A stretch of 64,000 nucleotides of DNA, taken from assembly GCF_011682175.1 (NCBI RefSeq), contig NZ_WHJG01000034.1, positions 1-64,000 on the forward strand. The letters are read 5' to 3'. Position numbers and translations under genes: made by a program. Positions 17,231 through 24,977 of the stretch are shown piece after piece (positions within the stretch are counted from its first letter, which is position 1; every line of letters begins with the position of its first letter). The stretch is from Massilia frigida. GTDB taxonomy: Bacteria > Pseudomonadota > Gammaproteobacteria > Burkholderiales > Burkholderiaceae_D. The notes beneath the pieces were generated by a model that was not told the origin of the DNA, searched no databases, and saw nothing but the letters and a program-made list of their open reading frames with translations.

Positions 17231-18150
17231 TCACGGACTTTACTTCCATCAAGCTGCTCGACGAAATTCCGCTGTTGGCCTTCAAGCGGGTCAATCCGGC
17301 GTATGTGAGCGAGCACCTGTCGGCACGCCAGGACGATCTCGTCTGGCGCGTGCGGCTGGGCGACGAGTTTCTTTACGTGTACATCCTCCTGGAATGCCAG
17401 TCCCGCGTGGACCGCTGGATGGCGCTGCGCATGCAGACCTCCATCGGCTTGCTGTACCAGGACCTGGTCAAGGGCCACGCATTGTCCTCTGGCTTGCTGT
17501 TGCCGCCGGTGCTGCCGCTGGTGTTCTACAACGGCTCGCCGCATTGGAGCGCCAGCATGGACCTGGCCGGCCTCCTCATGCAAGCGCCCGCCGAGCTCGC
17601 TGCTCTTCAGCCAGCCCAGCGCTACGTGCTGGTCGACCAGCAGCGCCTGGACGCCAGCGCGCTGGAAACGAACGAGACCTTGCTGGCGCTGCTGTTTCGG
17701 CTGGAACTTTCGAGCGCTCCCGATGTCCTAAAGAAGGTTGCCCCTGCGTTGACGGCCTGGTTCCACCAAGCGCCCCAAGCCACCCTGCGGCGTTCGGTCG
17801 AGGTATGGGTGAACCACCTGCTCGCGAGCAGACCCGGCAAATCGGGGCCATTCACATGTAACAGTGTCAAGGAGGCCGCTGACATGGGACGTAAATTTGA
17901 AACCTGGGCCGAAGAATTCGAGGATATCGGCTTTCAAAAGGGAAGCGCCGAAGGCAAGGCGGAAGGGCAGGTCATTGCACTACGCGGGGTGCTGGGCAGC
18001 CTGTTGCGCAGCCGCTTCGGCGAATTGCCGGTGTCGGCAACGCGGCGCATCGATCAGGCCAACCAGGCTGAGCTTGAACAGTGGTTCGAGCGCAGCCTGA
18101 ACGCGCCCAGCTTGCAGGCGGTGTTTGACGCTGGCGCGGCGTCCACCTAG
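17164..18150 (+). CDS. Rpn/YhgA-type PD-(D/E)XK nuclease (recombination-promoting)
   Basis: 328 residues. The N-terminal part (FAHPELVRELI, KRVNPAYVS, RQDDLVWRVRLGDEFLYVYILLECQSRVD in parts) carries the PD-(D/E)XK core of the Rpn/YhgA-like family, with the D in RQDDLVW and the E-x-Q in LLECQS as metal-binding residues, followed by MALRMQTSIGLLYQDL. Rpn proteins are DNA endonucleases that promote RecA-independent recombination and often have multiplied or decayed copies. The C-terminus has the QKGSAEGKAEGQ and SLLRSRFGELP segment (DUF4351-like). It closes the accessory island that began at vgrG. Confidence 0.88.
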   Translation: MPALHDLGYRSLFAHPELVRELITDFTSIKLLDEIPLLAFKRVNPAYVSEHLSARQDDLVWRVRLGDEFLYVYILLECQSRVDRWMALRMQTSIGLLYQDLVKGHALSSGLLLPPVLPLVFYNGSPHWSASMDLAGLLMQAPAELAALQPAQRYVLVDQQRLDASALETNETLLALLFRLELSSAPDVLKKVAPALTAWFHQAPQATLRRSVEVWVNHLLASRPGKSGPFTCNSVKEAADMGRKFETWAEEFEDIGFQKGSAEGKAEGQVIALRGVLGSLLRSRFGELPVSATRRIDQANQAELEQWFERSLNAPSLQAVFDAGAAST

Positions 18151-18455
18151 ACACATCGCTCATTGTTGCCGGCGTACCGTCCGGCTTCGTGCCGCTCGTC
18201 CGCCGTCGTCTGGCGCAGGATCCGCTCCGGTCTCTCCGTGACCGAGGCGCAGGCGCGAGTATCCCCTTGTTGCGGAGCGTGCATGCCGGCGTTCGTCAAC
18301 AAGCTGCCTTTCATCCGCCTGTCAACTAAAAAACGCGACTGAGCCCGCTGCGCCACAGTCATTGCAAGGTCACATTTCATCGTTACATTTTTACATTTCT
18401 TCCTTCGTAAATCGTCCACGCGGTCGCCGCACCCGTGGACTCAACTGGAGTAATG
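18151..18455. other. Intergenic stretch, no gene seen
   Basis: About 300 bases without a supportable gene. The last 100 bases (18360-18410) are AT-richer than the surroundings, with three near-repeats of TTACATTT-like sequence, and probably hold the promoter of the phospholipase gene. No clean -35/-10 pair was found. Confidence 0.4.
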
Positions 18456-19484
18456 ATGAAACCCGGACTGCTTGCCACCAGCCTCGCGCTGGCTCTGTTT
18501 GCCAGTGCACCCGCCAAAGCATGGCAACAAGAAACGCATCGCCGCATCGTGCTCGACGCGATCGCCTTCATGAAGAACAATCCATCGGCCACCAACTACG
18601 CCAGGCTGGCCGCCGGCGTCGCCAAGGCCGGCTACACGATGGACCAGTTCGCCCAGGCGGTGGGCCAGGGCGCCTACGACGTCGATGACTTCGCCGACAC
18701 CTACCTGTGCGGCGCCACCACCGGCAGTTGCCAGATGGCGCCGGTCTGGGGCCTGGGTTCCTCGCTGGCCAACTACACCTCGTACTGGCACTTCCAGAAC
18801 CACAGCGCCGGCCCCGACGTGCATGGCAACGCCTTCGGCGGCTACAACTACGCCAAGCTGGGCAATCGCGGCGATATCGACAAGCTGGCCGCCGGCTGGC
18901 TGGTGGGCGACTATCTCGACGACGGTGCTGGCGGCCTGAAAGGCTGGTTCGGCGACAGCAGCAAGTACAACAGCTTCGGCGTGACCGAGGCCAATTACCG
19001 CATGGGCGGCAGCGGCAGCTCCACCAGCAAGCAGTACGCCGATTTCGAAACCATGCCGTTCCAGCCGATCGACAACCTCGGCCAATACTGGTGGCAGCAA
19101 TTCCTGGCGCGCCCGACCGCACAGTCGCTCGGTTTCGTGCTGCACACGACCGACCTGGTCCAGCCGCACCACAGCTGGGGCACCTCGGGCAATGGCCATT
19201 CTGGCTGGGAACAGTGGGTCGGCGACTACTACGACCGCGAGCAACTGAACGATGCCGCGCTGGTGCGTAGCGCCCTGGCCAGCTTCACCCCGCTGGCACC
19301 CGGCGCCACCGATATCCGCGCGCTGCTGACCCAGGGCGGCAGCTATTCCTACGCCAACGGCGGCATCGTGCTGTCCTCGACCGACCATGCCGACCGCCGC
19401 ACGGTGGCGCGCGCCATGGTGCCGCATGCGATCGCGATGGTCGTGCACGTGCTCAACCGCGCCGCCGAGCGCCTGGCGATTTGA
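18456..19484 (+). CDS. Exported zinc-dependent phospholipase C-like protein
   Basis: 342 residues from ATG 18456 (GGAG five bases upstream; the ATG three bases earlier is too close). A signal peptide ends at APAKA-W, so the mature protein begins with Trp. That is a hallmark of the zinc phospholipase C / S1-P1 nuclease fold, where the N-terminal Trp coordinates zinc. Further likely zinc ligands are H in ETHRRIVLDA, D in YDVDDFAD, YWHFQNHSAG, and HTTDLVQPHHSWG. It would hydrolyse phospholipids outside the cytoplasm; the substrate is unproven. Its stop overlaps the TTG start of the next gene, so the foldase behind it is co-translated. Confidence 0.78.
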   Translation: MKPGLLATSLALALFASAPAKAWQQETHRRIVLDAIAFMKNNPSATNYARLAAGVAKAGYTMDQFAQAVGQGAYDVDDFADTYLCGATTGSCQMAPVWGLGSSLANYTSYWHFQNHSAGPDVHGNAFGGYNYAKLGNRGDIDKLAAGWLVGDYLDDGAGGLKGWFGDSSKYNSFGVTEANYRMGGSGSSTSKQYADFETMPFQPIDNLGQYWWQQFLARPTAQSLGFVLHTTDLVQPHHSWGTSGNGHSGWEQWVGDYYDREQLNDAALVRSALASFTPLAPGATDIRALLTQGGSYSYANGGIVLSSTDHADRRTVARAMVPHAIAMVVHVLNRAAERLAI

Positions 19485-20809
19485 ACCCGGCGCCTGCCCT
19501 GCGCGCGCTGGCCGGCGCCGTCTGGCTGGCCTGCGCCTGGCCAGCGGCGGTATCGGCCCAGGGCGCGCCCGCCGCCCGCATCGACGGCGCGCCGCTGCTC
19601 GCGTTCAGCGTCGAGACCAGCTGGCGCATGGCGCGCGCCGCCGACCCGGCCGCCCGGCGCGATGCCACGCTCGACGCGCTGATCGCCGACCGCCTGCTGG
19701 CCACGGCGGCGCGCAAGCGCTTCGGCGAGGCGGTCCTGTCGGCCGGCCAGCGGGTCGGCTTCGCGCGCGATGTGAGCATCGACGACCAGCTGGCGAGCAC
19801 CCTGCGCACCCTGTACGGCAGCGAGATGGAGCAAGAGCTGCGCCAGCTGCCCGGCGCGGGCCTGGACAGCCTGCTGCACCCGCAAGCGGTGAGCGGCGCC
19901 GCCCTCGACGCGGTGTTCGGCAAGTCCGGCGCGTTGCGGCTCGATCTGGATCTCGATAGCGCGCAACTGGCGCAGGCGGACACGCTGGTGCTGTTGCGTT
20001 TCGCGCTGCCGCACGGTGGCGACGGCAGCATCACCCTGGGCGACGTGTACCGGCGCCAGAACGTGCAGGGCAGGGTGGCCCTGTTCGCGCGCGAGCGCGG
20101 CTTCATGCTGCAACAAGCCAGGGTACAGGTGGCGGCGCGCTATGTGCTGGACTGGAGCCGGCGCCGCTTCGGGGCCGACGCCGTGGCCGACCTGCGCCGG
20201 GTGCTGGCCGACCAGGGCGATGCGCAAGCCATGCTGCGCCTGCATGGCTTGGGCGACGACCAGCATGGCGGCAGCCGCCTGCTCGACCAGCTTGCCAGCC
20301 AGGTCAGCCCGGCGCAAGTGCGCGACTGGTACCAGCGCCACCGGGAGGATTTCGTGCGCATCGAACGGGTGCGGGCGCGCCACATCCGCCTGCCCGACGA
20401 AGCGAGCGCGCGCGCAGTGGCGGCGGCGCTGGCCGGCGGCGCCGATTTCGCCACCCTGGCGCGGCGCCATTCGGTCGCACCTAGCGCGGCCAGCGGCGGC
20501 GCGCTGGGCTGGGTGCGCCACGAGGGCCGCCCGGGCTGGCTGGCGCAACTGGTGTTTGCCCAGGCCGAAGGCCAGGTCTCGGCCCCGGTGCGCACCCCGG
20601 CCGGGCCGGCCGCGCAGGCGCCATGGGAAATCGTGCTGGTCGAGCAGCGCGTGCTGGGCTACCAGGAGGCCGGTTCCGAATCGGTGCGCTACGTGGCCAG
20701 CCGGGCGCTGGCGCGCGCGATGGCGGCGGAGCAATTGATGGCGCTGCGCGCGGACCTGCTGCGCAAGGCGCGCATCGAGATCGCCACAGTCGCCCAGGGG
20801 CCGGCGTGA
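19481..20809 (+). CDS. Periplasmic parvulin-type peptidyl-prolyl isomerase (SurA/PpiC-like)
   Basis: 442 residues starting at TTG 19481, which overlaps the phospholipase stop (ATTTGA). A signal peptide (LACAWPAAVSAQ) is followed by a SurA-like helical N-domain with DATLDALIADRLLATAARKRFGE. The parvulin domain at about 280-390 shows VRARHIRLPDEASARAV, then GADFATLARRHSVAPSAASGGALGWV and FAQAEGQVSAPVRTP. It assists folding of exported proteins. It is longer than a minimal PpiC and has an extra mid-region rich in hydrophobic beta-like sequence. Its coupling to a single exported enzyme suggests a dedicated foldase, which is inference. Confidence 0.85.
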   Translation: MNPAPALRALAGAVWLACAWPAAVSAQGAPAARIDGAPLLAFSVETSWRMARAADPAARRDATLDALIADRLLATAARKRFGEAVLSAGQRVGFARDVSIDDQLASTLRTLYGSEMEQELRQLPGAGLDSLLHPQAVSGAALDAVFGKSGALRLDLDLDSAQLAQADTLVLLRFALPHGGDGSITLGDVYRRQNVQGRVALFARERGFMLQQARVQVAARYVLDWSRRRFGADAVADLRRVLADQGDAQAMLRLHGLGDDQHGGSRLLDQLASQVSPAQVRDWYQRHREDFVRIERVRARHIRLPDEASARAVAAALAGGADFATLARRHSVAPSAASGGALGWVRHEGRPGWLAQLVFAQAEGQVSAPVRTPAGPAAQAPWEIVLVEQRVLGYQEAGSESVRYVASRALARAMAAEQLMALRADLLRKARIEIATVAQGPA

Positions 20810-21333
20810 AGGCCGGCGCACTGATCGCCGCGCTGGCGCTGGCCGCTGCCGCAGCGTGGCTGGCGCGCCCGCAAGCCGGGGTAGCGGCCGCGCCGCGAGC
20901 GGCCACGCCCGCCGTGGCGCCCGGCGCGGCCCCGGCGCCGCCCGCCCGTGCGGTCGAGACGGCAGGCGCGGGATGGCTGGGCGAGCTGCCGCGCAGCGCG
21001 CCTGTCCCCGCCTGGGACAGCATGGCCGATGCGCGCCGGCACGGCGACGCGCGCATGCCGCCGCTGGCCCCGTCAACCAGGGCTGGCAGCGGGCCGAGCG
21101 CCGCCCAGCTGGCCGATCCGCAGGCTTACCGGGCGTACGAAGCGCGCCAGGATGCCCGCGTGCTGGCCGCCTTCGCCAGCGCCGCCGCGCTTGAAGGGCC
21201 GCGCTTGCAGGCTGATGTCGAGCGGGCCCGCGCGGCTGGCATTCCGGCGGCGCAGATCGCCAGGGTGGAAGCCAAAATCAGGCGCCTGGAACAGTTGCGG
21301 CGCGAGATCGCCGGGCCGGCGGTGCAACGCTAG
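20806..21333 (+). CDS. Membrane-anchored Pro/Ala-linker protein, unknown (foldase operon)
   Basis: 175 residues from GTG 20806, overlapping the stop of the isomerase by 4 bases (GTGA). Residues 1-20 (KAGALIAALALAAAAAWLA) form one membrane anchor. An Ala/Pro-rich linker follows to about residue 50, then a helical domain (PQAYRAYEARQDARVLAAFA, then LQADVERARAAGIPAAQIARV and KIRRLEQLRREIAG). The layout of anchor, linker and helices recalls lipase-specific foldases (Lif), but the Lif signature motif is not visible, so this is a resemblance of architecture only. Operon position suggests a helper of the phospholipase. Confidence 0.65.
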   Translation: MKAGALIAALALAAAAAWLARPQAGVAAAPRAATPAVAPGAAPAPPARAVETAGAGWLGELPRSAPVPAWDSMADARRHGDARMPPLAPSTRAGSGPSAAQLADPQAYRAYEARQDARVLAAFASAAALEGPRLQADVERARAAGIPAAQIARVEAKIRRLEQLRREIAGPAVQR

Positions 21334-21408
21334 CTGTGCAGGTGTGCAGCTTGTGTCGGCGTCGAAAGATGCTAATCTGACCGTCCAGGTACTTGCCAGG
21401 AGGCCGCG

Positions 21409-22035
21409 ATGAGCACCACGTTCTTGAAGGGCATTGACGTTTCGCATTTCCAGGGCAGCATCGACTGGCAAACTGTCGCAAAGCAAGTCGATTTTGCCTA
21501 CGCCAAAGCGAGCGAAGGCAACAGCGTCACCGATCCCTGTTTCAGTGCCAACTACGCGGCCATGCGCGCGGCCGGCGTCGCGCGCGGGGCCTATCATTTT
21601 CTGCATGCGGACGTGGACGGCGCCGAACAAGCCCGTCATTTCCTGGGCTTGCTGGGCACCCCGCAAGCGGGCGACCTGCCACCCATGCTCGATGTGGAAA
21701 AGGCGTGCGGCACGCAATGCGCGGCCATCGACAGTTGTGCGCTGGCCTGGCTGAAGCAGGTGCGCGACGCGTTGTCGTGCACTCCGCTGATCTATTCCTC
21801 GCGCGCCTTCTGGAACAGCAACCTGGCTGGCTGCGCGGCGCTCACCGATTTTCCGCTGTGGATCGCCGAATACACCAGCGCCGCGGCGCCGGTCCTGCCG
21901 CAGGGCGTGAGCAGCTATACGATCTGGCAGCATTCGCAAACCGGCAAGCTCGACGGCATTGCCGGCGCGGTCGACCTCGACCTGTTCAATGGCAGCGCGC
22001 AGGCGCTGGCGCAACTGGCCAGGCCCGCGCGCTGA
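21409..22035 (+). CDS. GH25 family lysozyme without signal peptide
   Basis: 208 residues with a strong ribosome site (CAGGAGGCCGCG). It is a full glycoside hydrolase family 25 barrel: GIDVSHFQGSIDW at the start (D10), YAKASEGNSV, GAYHFLHADVDGAEQARHF, the catalytic D95-x-E97 in MLDVEKACG, PLIYSSRAFW, PLWIAEYTS and YTIWQHSQTG. It cleaves the MurNAc-GlcNAc bond of peptidoglycan. No Sec signal or membrane segment precedes the domain, so it must either act after lysis or leave by another route. The 12-bp repeat array starts 5 bases after its stop. It is likely a phage- or T6SS-related acquisition, though nothing in the sequence proves this. Confidence 0.9.
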   Translation: MSTTFLKGIDVSHFQGSIDWQTVAKQVDFAYAKASEGNSVTDPCFSANYAAMRAAGVARGAYHFLHADVDGAEQARHFLGLLGTPQAGDLPPMLDVEKACGTQCAAIDSCALAWLKQVRDALSCTPLIYSSRAFWNSNLAGCAALTDFPLWIAEYTSAAAPVLPQGVSSYTIWQHSQTGKLDGIAGAVDLDLFNGSAQALAQLARPAR

Positions 22036-22040
22036 GCGGC

Positions 22041-22112
22041 GCGCCAGGCGACGCGCCAGGCGACGCGCCAGGCGACGCGCCAGGCGACGCGCCAGGCGAC
22101 GCGCCAGGCGAC
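22041..22112. repeat. Minisatellite: six perfect copies of a 12-bp unit
   Basis: The unit GCGCCAGGCGAC is repeated six times without a mismatch in the gap between two convergent genes. It ends 5 bases before the reverse-strand stop at 22117. The unit contains the inverted GCGCC/GGCG core, so the array can fold. Copy number is expected to vary between strains. Confidence 0.95.
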
Positions 22113-22116
22113 GCTG

Positions 22117-23265
22117 TTACAGCGGCGCGCGCACGATCGCGCCTTTTTTCCAGATCGCCATCAGGGCGCTGCTCAGGTTGACGCCTTCGTGGTCGTCGTC
22201 CGAAAACGGCGTCTTGTAGGTCGCGATCGCGCCCGGCACCGGGGTGCTCAGCTTTTCCAGCGCGGCCTTGATCTTGGGGCCCTCGGTGCTGTTGGCCTGG
22301 CGGATGGCGGCGGCCAGCAGCAGGATCGAATCGTGCCCGCCGGCTGCGGCGGTCGGATTGGTCATGCGCGCGCGCTTGTATTCGGCGCGGTAGGCCGCTT
22401 CGAATTCGCGTCCCGACGCCGAGTTGGCGCCTTCCACGAACGTTTGCGGCGAAATCGCCCCTTCGGCATGCGCTCCGGCCACATTGATGAAGGAATCGGT
22501 GGCATTCGCCCACGAGCCGATGATCGGCAGATTCAGTCCCAGCTTGGCGCCGGTCATGGCGATATGGCCCTGCTCGGTGCCGATGCCGTACACCAGCAGC
22601 ACTTGCGCCCCGGCTTCCTTGGCCTTGGCCAACTGCGCCGACATGTCGGTGTCGCCGACCTTGAAGCTGGCCTCCGCAACGGCCTTGACGTCGTGGGTCA
22701 GCAACTGCTTGACCATGTCGTTGTGCCCGCCCATGCCGTACGGCGTGGTGTCGTGCAGCAGCGCGATTTTCTTGTAGCCCTTCTTGACCGCGTAGTCGAC
22801 CATCATCTGCGCCTGCAGCGTATCGGACGCCTGTACGCGGAAGGTGTAGTTGCCTTCAGGCGCGTTCTGGAAGGCCTTGGTCAGCTTGGTGCCGGCCGAG
22901 GCGGGTACGATATTGGGCAGCTTGGCCGCTTGCATCACCGGCTGGTAAGCCAGCACCACGCCCGTGTTCACGCCGCAGGAACAAGCCACCACGCCCTTGG
23001 CCAGCAGGGCTTTCATGTTTTGCGCCGCGTTTTCCGGCTTGCTTTCGTCGTTCAGCTCGACCAGTTCCAGATTGCGTCCCAGCACACCGCCACGGGCATT
23101 GATGTGCGCGACCGCCAGACGCTGGCCGTCCCGCACCGCCAGGCCGAGCGGAGACGATCCGCCCGTCAGCGGCAGCAGGGCGCCGATCTTGATGGTCTCG
23201 GCGGCAAACGTGGCGCTGCCGAGGCACAGCGTGACCGCTGCGAATGCGATATGGCTTGGTTTCAT
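22117..23265 (-). CDS. ABC transporter substrate-binding protein, branched-chain amino acid (LivK) type
   Basis: 382 residues from ATG 23265, with AAGGACTACGC upstream; an upstream in-frame ATG would spoil the signal peptide. Signal peptide FAAVTLCLGSATFAA, then the type I periplasmic binding fold: TIKIGALLPLTGGSSPLGLA, VRDGQRLAVAHINARGG, GRNLELVELNDESKPENAAQN, GVVACSCGVNTGVVLA and KKIALLHDTTPYGMGG. Such proteins bind amino acids, amides or aromatic acids for a LivFGHM transporter. No cognate permease or ATPase genes are nearby, so it is an orphan. It is divergent from the purine permease. Confidence 0.9.
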   Translation of the reverse strand: MKPSHIAFAAVTLCLGSATFAAETIKIGALLPLTGGSSPLGLAVRDGQRLAVAHINARGGVLGRNLELVELNDESKPENAAQNMKALLAKGVVACSCGVNTGVVLAYQPVMQAAKLPNIVPASAGTKLTKAFQNAPEGNYTFRVQASDTLQAQMMVDYAVKKGYKKIALLHDTTPYGMGGHNDMVKQLLTHDVKAVAEASFKVGDTDMSAQLAKAKEAGAQVLLVYGIGTEQGHIAMTGAKLGLNLPIIGSWANATDSFINVAGAHAEGAISPQTFVEGANSASGREFEAAYRAEYKRARMTNPTAAAGGHDSILLLAAAIRQANSTEGPKIKAALEKLSTPVPGAIATYKTPFSDDDHEGVNLSSALMAIWKKGAIVRAPL

Positions 23266-23356
23266 GCGTAGTCCTTTTCCTTCTGGTCGGGTGAGAGGCA
23301 AACTGCTGATGTTGAGCAAACTGATAGCGTTTATGGCAAGGGCGCTTTAGTTTAAG

Positions 23357-23389
23357 GCAAATTTGCGGTACTGCAACAGTTAACTGTTG
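23357..23389. promoter_or_regulatory. Two perfect palindromes in a divergent promoter region
   Basis: GCAAATTTGC (23357-23366) and the 16-bp CAACAGTTAACTGTTG (23374-23389) are both perfect dyads, spaced 7 bases apart. They lie between the reverse-strand binding-protein gene and the forward purine permease. They look like operator sites for a dimeric regulator; which one is unknown. Confidence 0.55.
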
Positions 23390-23528
23390 TATTTGCGCCA
23401 GCCATATGCCGGAACGGATAGCGCTTATGCGCAAGTCATACGGTTCAGCCGCGAGCAGGTAGGATACGGTCGCAGAGGGCACCCCGGCTGTTTTCATTCA
23501 CCACGCATATTCACCAGGAGAGACCATC

Positions 23529-24830
23529 TTGTCGTTACTTGAAAACCATTTCAAACTCAAGGAAAATGGAACCGACGTCCGCACCGAGCTGCTGGCCGGG
23601 CTGACCACCTTCCTGACGATGGCCTACATCATCTTCGTCAACCCTTCCATCCTCGGCGACGCCGGCATGCCCAAGGATGCGGTGTTCGTCGCCACTTGCC
23701 TGGCGGCCGCGCTGGGCAGCCTGATCATGGGTTTGTACGCCAATTATCCGATCGCGCTGGCGCCCGGGATGGGCTTGAATGCGTATTTCGCCTACGTCGT
23801 GGTCAAGCAGATGGGGCTGTCGTGGGAGGTGGCGCTGGGCGCGGTGTTCATTTCCGGCTGCCTGTTTTTGCTGGTGAGCCTGTTTCGCCTGCGCGAAATC
23901 ATCGTCAACGGCATTCCGCCCTCGGTCCGGGTCGCCATCTCGGTGGGGATCGGCCTGTTCCTCGGCCTGATCGCGCTGCGCAATGCCGGCATCGTGGTGG
24001 ACAATCCGGCGACCCTGCTCGGCGTGGGCGACCTGCACGCCGCGCCCGCCCTGCTGGCGATCACCGGCTTTTTCGTCATCGTGGCGCTCGACAAGCTCAA
24101 GGTCAGAGGGGCGATCCTGATCGGCATCCTGCTGGTCACCGTGCTCAGCTTTTTCTTCGCGGGGAATAAATTCATGGGCGTGGTGTCGGCCCCGCCGTCG
24201 CTGGCGCCGACCTTGTTCAAGCTCGACATCATGGGCGCGCTCTCGGTCGGCATCCTGAACGTGGTGCTGGTATTCTTCCTGGTGGAACTGTTCGATGCCA
24301 CCGGCACCCTGATGGGCGTGGCCAGCCGCGCGGGCTTCCTGGTGAACGGCAAGATGGCGCGCCTGAACAAGGCCCTGATGGCCGACAGCTGCGCCATCGT
24401 GGCCGGCGCCACCCTGGGCACGTCGAGCACCACGGCCTACATCGAAAGCGCGGCCGGGGTCCAGGCCGGCGGGCGCACCGGCCTGACCGCGGTGGCGGTG
24501 GCGATCCTGTTCCTCGGCTGCCTGTTCCTGTCGCCGCTGGCGTCGGTGGTGCCGGCCTACGCCACCGCCCCGGCGCTGCTGTACGTGGCCTGTTTGATGC
24601 TGCGCGAACTGGGCGAGATCGACTGGAACGACACCACCGAGAGCATCCCGGCCGCGATTACCGCGCTGACGATGCCGTTCACCTACTCGATCGCGATGGG
24701 CGTGGCCTTCGGTTTCATTTCCTACGCCGTGCTCAAGCTGATGACCGGACGCGCGCGCGAGGTCAAGCCGGCGGTGTGGGTGATCGCGGGCGTGTTCCTG
24801 TTCAAATTCATCTACCTCGGCGCCGGCTGA
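23529..24830 (+). CDS. NCS2-family purine nucleobase permease (AzgA type)
   Basis: 433 residues, TTG start at 23529 with CAGGAGAGACCATC upstream. About 12-14 hydrophobic segments and the AzgA/GhxP-like signatures: ENGTDVRTELLAGLTTFLTMAYI, NPSILGDAGMP, NYPIALAPGMGLNAYFAY, VELFDATGTLMGVASRAG and TLGTSSTTAYIESAAGVQAGGRTGL. It imports adenine, guanine or hypoxanthine by proton symport; which of these cannot be read off. Downstream lie a chemoreceptor and a (broken) nucleoside channel, a grouping that suggests purine scavenging and sensing. Confidence 0.92.
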   Translation: MSLLENHFKLKENGTDVRTELLAGLTTFLTMAYIIFVNPSILGDAGMPKDAVFVATCLAAALGSLIMGLYANYPIALAPGMGLNAYFAYVVVKQMGLSWEVALGAVFISGCLFLLVSLFRLREIIVNGIPPSVRVAISVGIGLFLGLIALRNAGIVVDNPATLLGVGDLHAAPALLAITGFFVIVALDKLKVRGAILIGILLVTVLSFFFAGNKFMGVVSAPPSLAPTLFKLDIMGALSVGILNVVLVFFLVELFDATGTLMGVASRAGFLVNGKMARLNKALMADSCAIVAGATLGTSSTTAYIESAAGVQAGGRTGLTAVAVAILFLGCLFLSPLASVVPAYATAPALLYVACLMLRELGEIDWNDTTESIPAAITALTMPFTYSIAMGVAFGFISYAVLKLMTGRAREVKPAVWVIAGVFLFKFIYLGAG

Positions 24831-24977
24831 GAAGTTGCGTGTTTGTCCAGCTTGCGACAGACACGCAACACTTCCCGGGGCCATAGCACACGCAATTGCG
24901 TTTGGTCTTGACCTGACGCAAGCCAGACAGGAATATGTTCTTACGTTGTGACACCGTGTCACCGAAAGGACATCGCC

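Noticed and set aside
22041-22112. Short-repeat array considered as CRISPR
   Set aside because: The units are contiguous 12-mers without spacers, so it is a minisatellite.
22020-22219. 12-bp repeat considered as coding (Ala/Arg-rich read-through frames)
   Set aside because: It lies between two convergent stop codons; reading frames through it have no start with a ribosome site.
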